The notes under the pieces were generated by a model. That model made no database searches. It had not been told where the DNA came from and saw only the letters and a program-made list of their open reading frames with translations. From NCBI RefSeq assembly GCF_036409155.1, contig NZ_JAZGLW010000001.1:2604001-2668000 (forward strand): a DNA stretch of 64,000 bases, read 5' to 3'. This document shows, piece after piece, positions 40,774 through 48,604 of the stretch (positions within the stretch are counted from its first letter, which is position 1; each line of letters begins with the position of its first letter). Both the position numbers and the translations under genes were made by a program. The DNA comes from Mycobacterium sp. 050128. Its GTDB lineage: Bacteria; Actinomycetota; Actinomycetes; Mycobacteriales; Mycobacteriaceae.

Positions 40774-41427
40774 GTGAACCTCTTGCGCTCTAGCGCCCGT
40801 CACCCCGGTTGGCCGTCGTCGGTGGGGCCGCTGCGGGTCGCGGCCGGTGTGGTCCGGCTGCGCGCGGTCCGGATGCGCGACGGCGCTCAGTGGAGCCGCC
40901 ACCGGTTGGCCGACCGGGCGCATCTGGAGCCGTGGGAGCCCACCTCGGACGGTGACTGGGCGATCCGGCACACCGTCGCGGCCTGGCCGGCGCTGTGTTC
41001 CGGCCTGCGTGCCGAGGCCCGCAACGGCCGCATGCTGCCGTACGTGATCGAGCTCGACGGCCAGTTCTGCGGGCAGCTGACGATCGGCAACGTCACCCAT
41101 GGCGCGTTGCGGTCGGCGTGGATCGGCTACTGGGTGCCGAGCTCGGCGACCGGCGGGGGAGTGGCCACCGGTGCGCTGGCGCTGGGCCTGGACCATTGCT
41201 TCGGGCCGGTCATGCTGCATCGGGTGGAGGCCACCGTGCGTCCGGAGAATGTCGCGAGCCGGGCCGTGTTGGCCAAGGTCGGCTTTCGCGAGGAGGGCCT
41301 GCTTCGCCGCTACCTCGAGGTCGACCGGGCGTGGCGCGACCATCTCCTGATGGCCATCACGGCCGAGGAGGTCTACGGATCGGTGGCATCGAAGCTGGTC
41401 CGCGCCGGATACGCGCGCTGGGCATAA
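40774..41427 (+). CDS. rimJ: GNAT N-acetyltransferase, RimJ type (Rv0995)
   Basis: Transfers acetyl from acetyl-CoA, by family to a protein N-terminus. The 217-residue protein has the RimJ/RimL pattern VRLRAVRMRDGAQWSRHRLA, then FCGQLTIGNVTHGALRSAWI, then the acetyl-CoA site ATGGGVATGALALGLDHCFG and the C-terminal VRPENVASRAVLAKVGFREE with GLLRRYLEV. The real target in mycobacteria is not known. GTG 40774 starts 21 bp after the glp stop. It stands between glp and sepX, as in M. tuberculosis. Confidence 0.92.
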   Translation: MNLLRSSARHPGWPSSVGPLRVAAGVVRLRAVRMRDGAQWSRHRLADRAHLEPWEPTSDGDWAIRHTVAAWPALCSGLRAEARNGRMLPYVIELDGQFCGQLTIGNVTHGALRSAWIGYWVPSSATGGGVATGALALGLDHCFGPVMLHRVEATVRPENVASRAVLAKVGFREEGLLRRYLEVDRAWRDHLLMAITAEEVYGSVASKLVRAGYARWA

Positions 41428-41661
41428 CCGCGCGGCGCCGTTCGCTGAGATTGGTGGCCGCGAACCGGGCTGCAATTTCGGTGCTCGACGACGCGTCGCC
41501 GTAGACAAATCGCAATATTTCTGTGGCTCGCGTGACATATGTGGCGTGTGATGCTTGATTGAGGCAAATTACAGGTGTGTAATTGCGCTGGTCGCAGGTC
41601 CCGGCCGCGCAGGTCAACGATCGGCCTCGTGGGGGATTCCGACCAGAAGGAGCAGGTCATC

Positions 41662-42687
41662 ATGCCAAGCATCCCGCAGTCGTTGTTGTGGATTTCGCTC
41701 GTGGTGCTCTGGCTGTTCGTGCTGGTACCGATGCTGATCAGTAAGCGTGACGCGGTGCGACGCACCAGCGACGTGGCGCTGGCGACCAGGGTGCTCAATG
41801 GCGCCGGGTCCCGCCTGCTGCGGCGCAGCGGTCCGGCCTCGGGTCACCGCAGCGATCCGCACTGGACGCCGGAAGACGCGGCGGACGACGACATTGACGA
41901 CGCGGAGCACCTCGACGACCTCGCCGAGACCGACGACGAACACGATGCCGAGACCGAGGAACTGCGCCCCGCCCGTCCGGTGGTGATGAGGATGGCGGCC
42001 GCCGAGTCGGCCGAGCCCGACTACCTGGACGTCGACGTCGTCGAAGATTCCGACGCGCTGCCGGTGGGCGCCGGCGCCGCGACCGCCGAACCCGTGCTCG
42101 CCCCGGTGGACGAGGACGAGCATAAGGAAGCCGACGAGGATCACCTCGACGACGAGTACGAATACGTCGAGGATTCGTCCGGTTTGGAGCCGGAGGCCGA
42201 GGAAGAGGACCCGGGTCCGCGCGAGCGGGTGGTCCCGTCGAGCGCCCGTCGCCGCCGCCGCTTCGACACCAAGACCGCGGCCGCCGTCACCGCCCGTAAG
42301 TACGCCTTCCGCAAGAAGGTGCTGATGGTGATGGCCGTCATCCTGGTCGGCACGGCGACGGCGGCGTTCGAGATCAGCCCGACCGCTTGGTGGGTATGCG
42401 GCGTCGCCACCGTGATCACCGTGCTCTACCTGGGTTATCTGCGCCGGCAGACCAAGATCGAGGAGCAGGTCCGTCGCCGCCGCACGCAGCGGATGGCCCG
42501 CGCGCGCATGGGCGTGGAGAACACCCGCGACCGCGACCACGACGTGGTCCCGTCGCGGCTGCGCCGGCCCGGCGCGGTGGTGCTCGAGATCGACGACGAG
42601 GACCCGATCTTCGAGCACCTGGACTACGCGATGCCGCAGCAGAACTACGGCTGGCCCCGGGACCTGCCCCGCGCCGTCGGCCAGTAG
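41662..42687 (+). CDS. sepX: Divisome membrane protein SepX/GlpR (Rv0996 type)
   Basis: A 341-residue protein: an N-terminal membrane helix (LLWISLVVLWLFVLVPMLI, about 8-26), a long acidic disordered segment (about 70-200, rich in Asp/Glu), and a basic stretch (SARRRRRFDTKTAAAVTARK). Two further membrane helices follow (VLMVMAVILVGTATAAFEI and WWVCGVATVITVLYLGYL), then a basic tail ending in EHLDYAMPQQNYGWPRDLP. This layout fits the actinobacterial SepX/GlpR receptor that recruits Glp and FtsZ at the septum. AAGGAG at 41647-41652 supports the ATG at 41662; the frame is open further upstream without a ribosome site. Confidence 0.85.
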   Translation: MPSIPQSLLWISLVVLWLFVLVPMLISKRDAVRRTSDVALATRVLNGAGSRLLRRSGPASGHRSDPHWTPEDAADDDIDDAEHLDDLAETDDEHDAETEELRPARPVVMRMAAAESAEPDYLDVDVVEDSDALPVGAGAATAEPVLAPVDEDEHKEADEDHLDDEYEYVEDSSGLEPEAEEEDPGPRERVVPSSARRRRRFDTKTAAAVTARKYAFRKKVLMVMAVILVGTATAAFEISPTAWWVCGVATVITVLYLGYLRRQTKIEEQVRRRRTQRMARARMGVENTRDRDHDVVPSRLRRPGAVVLEIDDEDPIFEHLDYAMPQQNYGWPRDLPRAVGQ

Positions 42688-42736
42688 TGCCGTTGGTGCT
42701 GGCGCCGTTGCGGAACTGGTAGCCTCTATCGGTCAA

Positions 42737-42809
42737 GGGGCTATAGCGCAGTTGGTAGCGCGTCTCGTTCGCATCGAGAAGGTCAGGGGTTCGATTCCCC
42801 TTAGCTCCA
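42737..42809 (+). tRNA. tRNA-Ala, anticodon CGC
   Basis: The 73-nt cloverleaf is complete. The acceptor stem GGGGCTA pairs with TAGCTCC and includes the G3:U70 wobble that marks alanine tRNAs. The D-arm is GCGC/GCGC, the anticodon stem TCTCG/CGAGA with loop TTCGCAT (anticodon CGC), and the T-arm AGGGG/CCCCT with TTCGATT. The discriminator is A and the CCA end is not encoded. It lies 49 bp after sepX; everything downstream leaves the M. tuberculosis order. Confidence 0.97.
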
Positions 42810-43243
42810 CAAGCAAAATCGCGGTTAAAGGCCGATAAATCGGAGTAATCACAATTCGGCGTCAACTGTGTCCCAGCCGGGGCAATGCCCCACCGGGCGA
42901 AACCAATCCGACGTGGCGGCGATAAGCAGGCGGTGGCCATCAAGAGCTGCCGGCTCCAGGAGGCCCCTACACGGGCGCCCACACGAGCTCGTCCGCTGCT
43001 GGCCCAACCAAAGCGAAATCACCGTTCCAGGAAAGCATTTCCTTCAAGAGGACAGTCCCGACCAGATCGGCACCGCAGTCGCTGATTTCGTGCGGCAGCT
43101 GCGTCCCACGTCGCACGACTAGAACACATAAGCCAGCGATGCGGACGGCTCGTACTGTCAAGTACAGAATGGCGCGCATGCTGTCGTTTTGTTTCCGAGA
43201 GCGCGAGGCCGCAACGGGGAGCCGATAGCGCAGGGGATCTAGG
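42810..43243. other. Non-coding stretch after the tRNA, with a gene remnant
   Basis: No intact gene in these 434 bp. The only recognisable content is the eroded end of a haloalkane dehalogenase (listed separately). The rest has no clear codon structure, and I find no direct copy of the tRNA 3' end that would mark an integration site. Confidence 0.7.
42964..43122 (+). pseudogene. Remnant of a LinB/DmbA-type haloalkane dehalogenase (C-terminus)
   Basis: The plus frame ending at 43122 encodes [19 protein letters not shown] followed by [20 protein letters not shown] and FVRQLRP. This closely matches the C-terminal 45 residues of LinB-type dehalogenases (GRMRDFCRTWPNQTEITV..., HFIQEDSPDEIG...), including the catalytic-His motif HFLQEDSP. 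Nothing upstream in any frame encodes the nucleophile or oxyanion regions, so only the tail of the gene survives. The family is distinct from the intact dehalogenase 2.2 kb further on. Confidence 0.75.
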
Positions 43244-43816
43244 TCAGTTGCAGGGCGGCGGGTTCGATGCTTCGGGGTGACGCGGTCTACGAGCCTCATT
43301 CGAGCGTCGTTGTTGTAGCAGCATTCTGATCGTGTAGCACATTGTGCTGGCACCGTAGAAGCTGGCGGTGAGTAGTAGCCAACGGGACAGGTAGGGCGTC
43401 TGGGTTAGCCCGGTGGCGGCCCGATACGTGGGTGCGCCCTGCTCGATGATCCCCGGCAAAAATATCAACAACAACAGCGCCGCCGCCAGGGTCGGCATCC
43501 GAAGGTAATTCGTAATCGGGATGCGCCGCGACGGATTTACGGCGGCGCGGTCGCGGTGGTCTACCGGTGAGCGTCGCGACACGGATAGGAGCCGATCAGC
43601 CAGCGAGTAGAGCGGAAACAGGATGAGGTCGTGGCCGATCACGGCCACCGCGAACCAGACGGCGATGGATTGCCACCACACCGTCGGGTTAAACAGGTTT
43701 CGCACCCCTAACACCGAGATCGTGTAGGCGCCTAACGCCAATGCGGCCAGCACCACGAGGAGATGAAACAGGCGATCTCCGTACAAACGGGACGCCCGTT
43801 GTCCGAGTGCTCGCAT
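43244..43816 (-). CDS. Four-helix membrane protein of unknown function
   Basis: A 190-residue protein with about four membrane segments: LFHLLVVLAALALGAYTISVL, SIAVWFAVAVIGHDLILFPL, TLAAALLLLIFLPGIIEQGA and WLLLTASFYGASTMCYTIRM. The loops are basic. I recognise no family. I chose ATG 43816, whose A is shared with the TGA of the upstream molybdopterin oxidoreductase (TGATG), so it is translationally coupled; ATG 43849 would overlap that gene more deeply. Being last in an operon behind a membrane-anchored oxidoreductase, it may help to assemble it or pass electrons, which is inference. Confidence 0.78.
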   Translation of the reverse strand: MRALGQRASRLYGDRLFHLLVVLAALALGAYTISVLGVRNLFNPTVWWQSIAVWFAVAVIGHDLILFPLYSLADRLLSVSRRSPVDHRDRAAVNPSRRIPITNYLRMPTLAAALLLLIFLPGIIEQGAPTYRAATGLTQTPYLSRWLLLTASFYGASTMCYTIRMLLQQRRSNEARRPRHPEASNPPPCN

Positions 43817-45333
43817 CAGGTCCCCCGGAACTCGATTGCGGACACCCATTTAGTGCAGTGCACACCCGGAAGCGCGGGAACAATAATCCGAGCTGGATAG
43901 CCGTGATCCAGCGAGAGGTCGGCGCCGTTGACCTGAAACGCCAACAGCGAGTCGGGGTTCAGGATTTGGTTGCTTTGCAAGATCGCGCGGTTGAAAGCGC
44001 CGAAGCGTTCCAGCGAGGACACCACAGCTGAAGCCGGGTGGGGGGTCCCGGCTGCGGCGGCCAGATCGGAAAGCCGGATACCGGACCAGGTCTGAGTAGT
44101 CGACCACCCTTCGACGCAGGCGATGGGCAGCTCCACGGTGTGGTGTGGCATCGCGTCGAGCGCGGCGCGGTCCAATGTCACCTGTTCGGGGCCGCCCAAC
44201 AGGTGCAGGCGCCACTGTTCTGCGGCGAAGGCCGCGTCGATGCCCGCCGCAACAGCGGTGCGGTTGATCTGAAAGTCGTTGGGCCCCTTACCGTAGCTGC
44301 GACCACGGGGCAGCAACAGGGCCGCGCTGCGAGTGAACCCGCCCAGGGTTTGTCCAGCGGTGAGTACCCCGACCAGCAAACTGCCGCCGCCCACGACTGC
44401 CAGCACACCGCGCCGGCTCAGGGTCGCGGGATCGGGGTCGGGTGCCACCAGGCCGCCGGGGTCGAGCGGTTCGGGCACCGTATCGGCCACCGAGGTGCCG
44501 AACACCGAGCGCAGCGACCGCGACCGCAGGCTGCGCACCATTGTCGGCAGCTTCAGGCAGACATGGGACACAAATCCGGCGATGAATACCCACGCCCCGA
44601 AGTAGTGCGCCGTGTAGAAGCTGAATCCGAAGATGTAGTCATATTGGATATTGAGGACTCCGGTGACGATCTCGAACAGGATCCCGCCGACCACCATGAG
44701 CAGCGTCACCCGCTCGAGTACCTGAGCCAGCGACCGCGACGGCGGCCAAGCGAATAGCCGGGGAATTACCGACCACAGCTTGGCCAGCACGACGGGGATC
44801 ATGACCAGTCCCAGACCCACGTGCAGGCCCTGGCTCAGGCGGTACAGCCACGAGGGGCTGCTCGGCCAGTCGAAGCTGGGCAACTTGAGCCACCCGACAT
44901 CAAACGGGATGGCCTGCCCGTACTTCGGCCCATAGGCCATGTACGACAGCAGCCCGGTCACGATGACGATCGGCAACACCACCAGCAGCGTTGCCCCGAA
45001 CACCGAAGTCAGCCACGGCCCGCGCAGCGGACTGCGCCACCGTATCCGCGACAGACCCGGCGGCGGATGATCGTCCAGGGCACGCCACAACGCCGCCGGG
45101 AATCCATAGCCGGCCCTCGGCCCAGCGAGGGAAGAGTCGGTTTCCGCGACCGTCCCATGGCTGGTGCCACCAGGCACCTGTGCATCCACCTCGGGCAGCT
45201 GATCCGAGGATGGCCCACCAGGCACCGGCACATCGGCCGCGGCAACCGGATCCACGGTCGCGTCGTCGGGTCCTGCCTGCACCGGGCGCGACGGCGGACA
45301 AGGTTCGTCTGCCGACGGTATGGAGGACGTCAT
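43816..45333 (-). CDS. Membrane-anchored molybdopterin-dependent oxidoreductase (sulfite-oxidase fold)
   Basis: The 505-residue protein has a polar N-terminus (about 80 residues) and four to five membrane helices resembling a b-type cytochrome anchor (WLTSVFGATLLVVLPIVIVT, SQGLHVGLGLVMIPVVLAKL, AHYFGAWVFIAGFVSHVCLK), with candidate haem histidines. A twin-Arg-like SRRGVLAVVGGGSLLVG stretch follows, then a sulfite-oxidase-type domain whose predicted Mo-ligand is Cys406 in ELPIACVEGWSTTQTWSGIR. It ends with LDHGYPARIIVP and HCTKWVSAIEF. The C-terminal dimerisation domain of true sulfite oxidases is missing. The start ATG 45333 is 7 bp after the dehalogenase stop. Confidence 0.85.
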   Translation of the reverse strand: MTSSIPSADEPCPPSRPVQAGPDDATVDPVAAADVPVPGGPSSDQLPEVDAQVPGGTSHGTVAETDSSLAGPRAGYGFPAALWRALDDHPPPGLSRIRWRSPLRGPWLTSVFGATLLVVLPIVIVTGLLSYMAYGPKYGQAIPFDVGWLKLPSFDWPSSPSWLYRLSQGLHVGLGLVMIPVVLAKLWSVIPRLFAWPPSRSLAQVLERVTLLMVVGGILFEIVTGVLNIQYDYIFGFSFYTAHYFGAWVFIAGFVSHVCLKLPTMVRSLRSRSLRSVFGTSVADTVPEPLDPGGLVAPDPDPATLSRRGVLAVVGGGSLLVGVLTAGQTLGGFTRSAALLLPRGRSYGKGPNDFQINRTAVAAGIDAAFAAEQWRLHLLGGPEQVTLDRAALDAMPHHTVELPIACVEGWSTTQTWSGIRLSDLAAAAGTPHPASAVVSSLERFGAFNRAILQSNQILNPDSLLAFQVNGADLSLDHGYPARIIVPALPGVHCTKWVSAIEFRGT

Positions 45334-45340
45334 CTCGTAT

Positions 45341-46279
45341 TCAGCCGCACCGGCTCGCTTGGGGACTCGATTGGGGAGTGGCCTCGACGAACCGGGCCAC
45401 AGCGGCGGCGAGTTCAGCACCCTTGTCTTCTTGGAGGAAGTGTCCCGCGTTTGCGATGGTTACCGGGGGATGCCCTGCGGCACCGGGGATTTGCGCGCGG
45501 AACACCGCATCGGCGCCGCGGGTGATGGGGTCCGAGTCGGAGAAGGCGCATAGAAACGGCCGATCGAACTGGCGCAACGATTCCCAGGCAGCCCGGTTTG
45601 CCGGGGAGGCGGGATCTTCGGGGGTGGTCGGAACAAGCAAGGGGAATTGTCGGGCGCCTGCCTTGAAGGATTCATCAGGAAACGGGGCGTCGTAGGCGGC
45701 GATGACCTCGGCACTCAGCTCGGACACGCAGGCGCCGTTGACAATCCGGCCGACATTGAGCACAGGTGCCTCCTGGCTATACCGTTGCCAAGCCAGGAAT
45801 GCCTTTCCCGGATGTATGTCACCAGTCGGCAGAAATGTATTCGCAGCCACAACCCGGGCGAAGTGGTCGGGGTGTTCACCAACCAGGCGCAAGCCAATTA
45901 GTCCGCCCCAGTCCTGGCACACCAGGGTGATCGCATCAAGGCCGATCGCCTCAAGGGCCGCCCACGTCCAGTCCACATGCGCCTGGTAGGTGTAGTCGTC
46001 GCGACTGGCAGGCTTGTCGCTGCGCCCAAAACCAATCAGATCAACAGCGACTGCCCGTAACCCCGCATCGGTGAGCACTGGGATCATCCAACGGTATAGG
46101 TAGGACCACGACGGCTCGCCGTGAAGCAACAAGATCACTTCACCGTCGCGTGGGCCCTCATCGACGTAGTGCACACGCAGCATGCTTCCATCGGTGGCAG
46201 CTACCTCCACGTAGCGCGGTTGAAATCCGTAGTCGGGCAACGCTTTGAATCGTTCATCGGGGGTCCGCAAGATCTGCAT
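45341..46279 (-). CDS. dhmA: Haloalkane dehalogenase (DhmA/DhlA type)
   Basis: Alpha/beta hydrolase that replaces a halogen on an alkane with hydroxyl. The 312-residue protein has all catalytic parts: oxyanion motif HGEPSW (53-58), nucleophile Asp123 with halide-binding Trp124 in LVCQDWGGLIGL, acid Asp250 in FSDSDPIT, and base His280 in NAGHFLQED. AAAGGAG lies just before ATG 46279. It heads a three-gene leftward unit with the molybdopterin oxidoreductase and a membrane protein. A TetR-type palindrome lies 176 bp upstream. It could also act as an epoxide hydrolase-like enzyme, but the Asp-Trp pair favours dehalogenase. Confidence 0.9.
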   Translation of the reverse strand: MQILRTPDERFKALPDYGFQPRYVEVAATDGSMLRVHYVDEGPRDGEVILLLHGEPSWSYLYRWMIPVLTDAGLRAVAVDLIGFGRSDKPASRDDYTYQAHVDWTWAALEAIGLDAITLVCQDWGGLIGLRLVGEHPDHFARVVAANTFLPTGDIHPGKAFLAWQRYSQEAPVLNVGRIVNGACVSELSAEVIAAYDAPFPDESFKAGARQFPLLVPTTPEDPASPANRAAWESLRQFDRPFLCAFSDSDPITRGADAVFRAQIPGAAGHPPVTIANAGHFLQEDKGAELAAAVARFVEATPQSSPQASRCG

Positions 46280-46454
46280 GGTCGGCTCCTTTCGCGGCCG
46301 TCCTGGGCTGTTGCCGCCACGTGCTGATGTGGAGCAGAAGCCGCCCGCGAAAAGCTGACACGGCACTTCGGCCGCCTCAACTCGTTATCTCGCATGGCTG
46401 CCGCGGGCTGCGCCGTTGGTAGGGCTTCCAACATCCCGTGCACCACACCCAGAC

Positions 46455-46470
46455 TGTACCGCACGGTATA
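46455..46470. promoter_or_regulatory. TetR-type operator candidate, site 1 (upstream of dhmA)
   Basis: TGTACCGCACGGTATA contains the perfect inverted repeat TACCG-CA-CGGTA (46457-46468). It lies between the TetR gene stop and the dhmA start. It is identical at 13 of 16 positions to a second site at 48330-48345, giving the consensus TGTACCGnnCGGTACA. Confidence 0.6.
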
Positions 46471-46546
46471 ACGCCGTCAGGAAGCTCTGGGTAGGTTTAA
46501 CACCGCGCCGACAGAACCTTCACCGGGCGGCATGTTCCTTGACCAG

Positions 46547-47212
46547 TTAGCGTGCCCGCCGATTTCTCGTGGTGGCTTTGCCTTCCCATTGATGCAGCTG
46601 CACCACGGCGCTGGAGAGCGTGTCCTGCAAGGGAGCGACATCGCCGCGGACCCGGGCGAGGAGCATACCGCCCTGCAACGCGGCGATCACCGCGGTCGCA
46701 AGCCGAGTAGGGTCGGCCTCGGCGACTAGGCCACCGCGGTCCTGGATCCTCTGCAGCCCCCTCGCCAACGCGGCTTCCCACCGGCGAAATGCGGCATCCA
46801 GTAGCGGCGCAAAGATTTTGTCGTTCTTCAGTTCTGAGGCCATCGTCCCTAGGGGACAGGCAAATGGGCCTCCCGGCGCGCTGTGTACAGCCAGAATGCC
46901 TTGGACCCAACCATCGACTCCCTCCCACGAGTCGATGTGTTCCAAAGTGGGCTGCTGGGCGAGAACCAACTCCAATTGCCTGTCGATCACCGCCGCAACC
47001 AGGTCGGCTTTGCTATCGAAGTAGTGGTATAGCTGAGACTTCCCTGCACCGGCGGCGGCCAACACATCATCAAGGGTGGTCAGCCCCACACCGCGCTGAT
47101 ACATCAGCATGGCCGCAGCGTCGATGATTGCGGCACGGCTGCGCCTCCCCCGTTCCGTTACCGGCAGGGGGCGTGCCGTCGAGGAGCGCGCCGACACAGA
47201 CACAATCGCCAC
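46547..47212 (-). CDS. TetR/AcrR-family transcriptional regulator
   Basis: A 221-residue regulator with an N-terminal helix-turn-helix (SRAAIIDAAAMLMYQRGVGL, TTLDDVLAAAGAGKSQLYHYF, DSKADLVAAVI; about residues 25-78). Its all-helical ligand domain contains PFACPLGTMASELKNDKIFA, a C-terminal type common in TetR_C_16-like actinobacterial regulators. It is transcribed towards dhmA, 267 bp away, and is the obvious candidate to bind the palindromes at 46455 and 48330. The ligand is unknown; a halogenated compound or its product is a reasonable guess from the neighbour. Confidence 0.88.
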   Translation of the reverse strand: MAIVSVSARSSTARPLPVTERGRRSRAAIIDAAAMLMYQRGVGLTTLDDVLAAAGAGKSQLYHYFDSKADLVAAVIDRQLELVLAQQPTLEHIDSWEGVDGWVQGILAVHSAPGGPFACPLGTMASELKNDKIFAPLLDAAFRRWEAALARGLQRIQDRGGLVAEADPTRLATAVIAALQGGMLLARVRGDVAPLQDTLSSAVVQLHQWEGKATTRNRRAR

Positions 47213-47302
47213 TCTATAAGAGTTGCGAATCAGCGCCGAGCAGCGGCGCCGCCGCCACTGACCAGGGCAATCACAAACGGCCTTCCAACCAATGTCTGTG
47301 CA

Positions 47303-47998
47303 CTAACTACTACTCCCGCCAGGCGCTACCGCCCGCAGCACGGCGATCACACGGTGATCGAAATCGACGATACTGCTGACCAGTAATCCGGCGGTGCTGG
47401 CGAGGTCGCCGAGTGCGGCTGCGTTGACCCGTGACCAGGGAAACCACTGCCCGACATGATGTTCGGTTTCCCAGCGCAGTACTTCGTGACACGCCGCTGT
47501 CGTCGGCGGGTCGACCTCGGCAACCAGGATTCCGCCGGGCGCGAGCAGCTCAACGGCGCGCCTGAGTATGCGGACGGGGTCTCCGCCGATGCCGATGTTG
47601 CCGTCGGTGAGCAGAATCTGTTCCCAACAGCCTTCGGCGGGCAACGGGGCGAAAAGGTCAGCGTGAATCGCGGTTCCACCACGATCACGTGTCAGGTCGA
47701 CGGCGGCGCGTGAGGCGTCCACGCCCAATGCAGCCCAGCCGCGCTGTCTCAGCGACGCGGTGAATCGTCCGGGGCCGCATCCGAGGTCGAGGGTTGGCCG
47801 CGCCGAGCAGTGCCGCAGAACGTGCCCATCGGCGAGCCGATCGCGGTGGCTGGCGTGCGGGCCTCCGATCCAACGGGCCATGGGCAGCTCCCGTACGTGC
47901 CCGCGATAGTCGCGAGCCCAGCACACGGCGCCAGCTGCGCCTGCGCGATAGATGAGGTCCACCGGTCCCGTAGCCGTCCGGATGTCCTCGGGAGTCAT
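47303..47998 (-). CDS. Class I SAM-dependent methyltransferase
   Basis: The 231-residue protein has the SAM-binding motif I TLDLGCGPGR (69-78), then LGVDASRAAVDL (motif II acidic residue) and [20 protein letters not shown] with LLAPGGILVAEVDPP (motif III). The C-terminus is short. Such methyltransferases often lie beside sulfite-oxidase-like membrane proteins in actinobacteria, and one is encoded 2 kb away here. The substrate is unknown. It is transcribed leftward, 90 bp before the TetR gene start. Confidence 0.85.
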   Translation of the reverse strand: MTPEDIRTATGPVDLIYRAGAAGAVCWARDYRGHVRELPMARWIGGPHASHRDRLADGHVLRHCSARPTLDLGCGPGRFTASLRQRGWAALGVDASRAAVDLTRDRGGTAIHADLFAPLPAEGCWEQILLTDGNIGIGGDPVRILRRAVELLAPGGILVAEVDPPTTAACHEVLRWETEHHVGQWFPWSRVNAAALGDLASTAGLLVSSIVDFDHRVIAVLRAVAPGGSSS

Positions 47999-48604
47999 GC
48001 GGTCCTCGTCTCACTTACCGGCACCGATACCGGTCAAGGGCGGGTCGGTTGTGGCGGATCGGTGCACCTCAGACGAACGTCGCTCGTAACGGCGGTCGTT
48101 TCGAGCTGCCAGCGCCCGCATATGCCGGCCGTGCGGGGGCCGCTACTGGAGCTGGGTTACGACGGATACAGACGCCCCGCAGGAATGCGATCGTCGGGTG
48201 TTGTAGGGCGAATTGCTTTTTCCTGCGCGGGCACAGAACGTCCTCTCGTCTGAACAATTGCGACTCGGTCCCAATCCACTGCTGCTTCGCGGCCAATCAC
48301 AGATGCCCCGGTGGCCACAGAGAACTCATTGTACCGGACAGTACATGAGAGGCGTCATTGTTGGTCTGAAGTTGGATGTGTATCGGCCGGCGACAAGTCT
48401 CCTCTCGCGGCCACCACCAGCCAGCGTGGGAGCTCTAAGAAGCCGTGCGCCGCGATCCACTGCACGGCACGCGGCCCAACGGGTGCTCCGACCGACCGTC
48501 GCCTTACTGGCACCGCCTGCACATTTGCTGCAGCTTGTTCTTGTCCACTATGAGGCGTTTGCTGGCTGGTAACATTTGGGCCGACATGCGCAGAGGAGAG
48601 TGGC
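47999..48604. other. Non-coding 606-bp stretch with an orphan operator and a possible gene scar
   Basis: No intact gene. It holds the second TetR-type palindrome (48330-48345). On the minus strand at about 48393-48467 a short frame reads AVQWIAAHGFLELPRWLV then VAARGDL. This loosely resembles the N-terminus of some mycobacterial cytochromes P450 (HG...RGDL), but the frame breaks soon after. The overall composition is less coding-like than its neighbours, which suggests a decayed gene. Confidence 0.55.
48330..48345. promoter_or_regulatory. TetR-type operator candidate, site 2
   Basis: TGTACCGGACAGTACA has perfect TGTAC/GTACA arms around six bases and matches site 1 (46455-46470) at 13 of 16 positions. 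The nearest starts are the serine protease (260 bp, rightward) and the methyltransferase (332 bp, leftward). Confidence 0.55.

Noticed and set aside
43218..43280. tRNA-like words (ATAGCGCAG and GGTTCGAT) 480 bp after the tRNA-Ala gene, as if a duplicated tRNA end
   Set aside because: The acceptor, anticodon and T stems do not pair, and GGTTCGAT is part of the C-terminal coding sequence of the membrane protein gene at 43244-43816.
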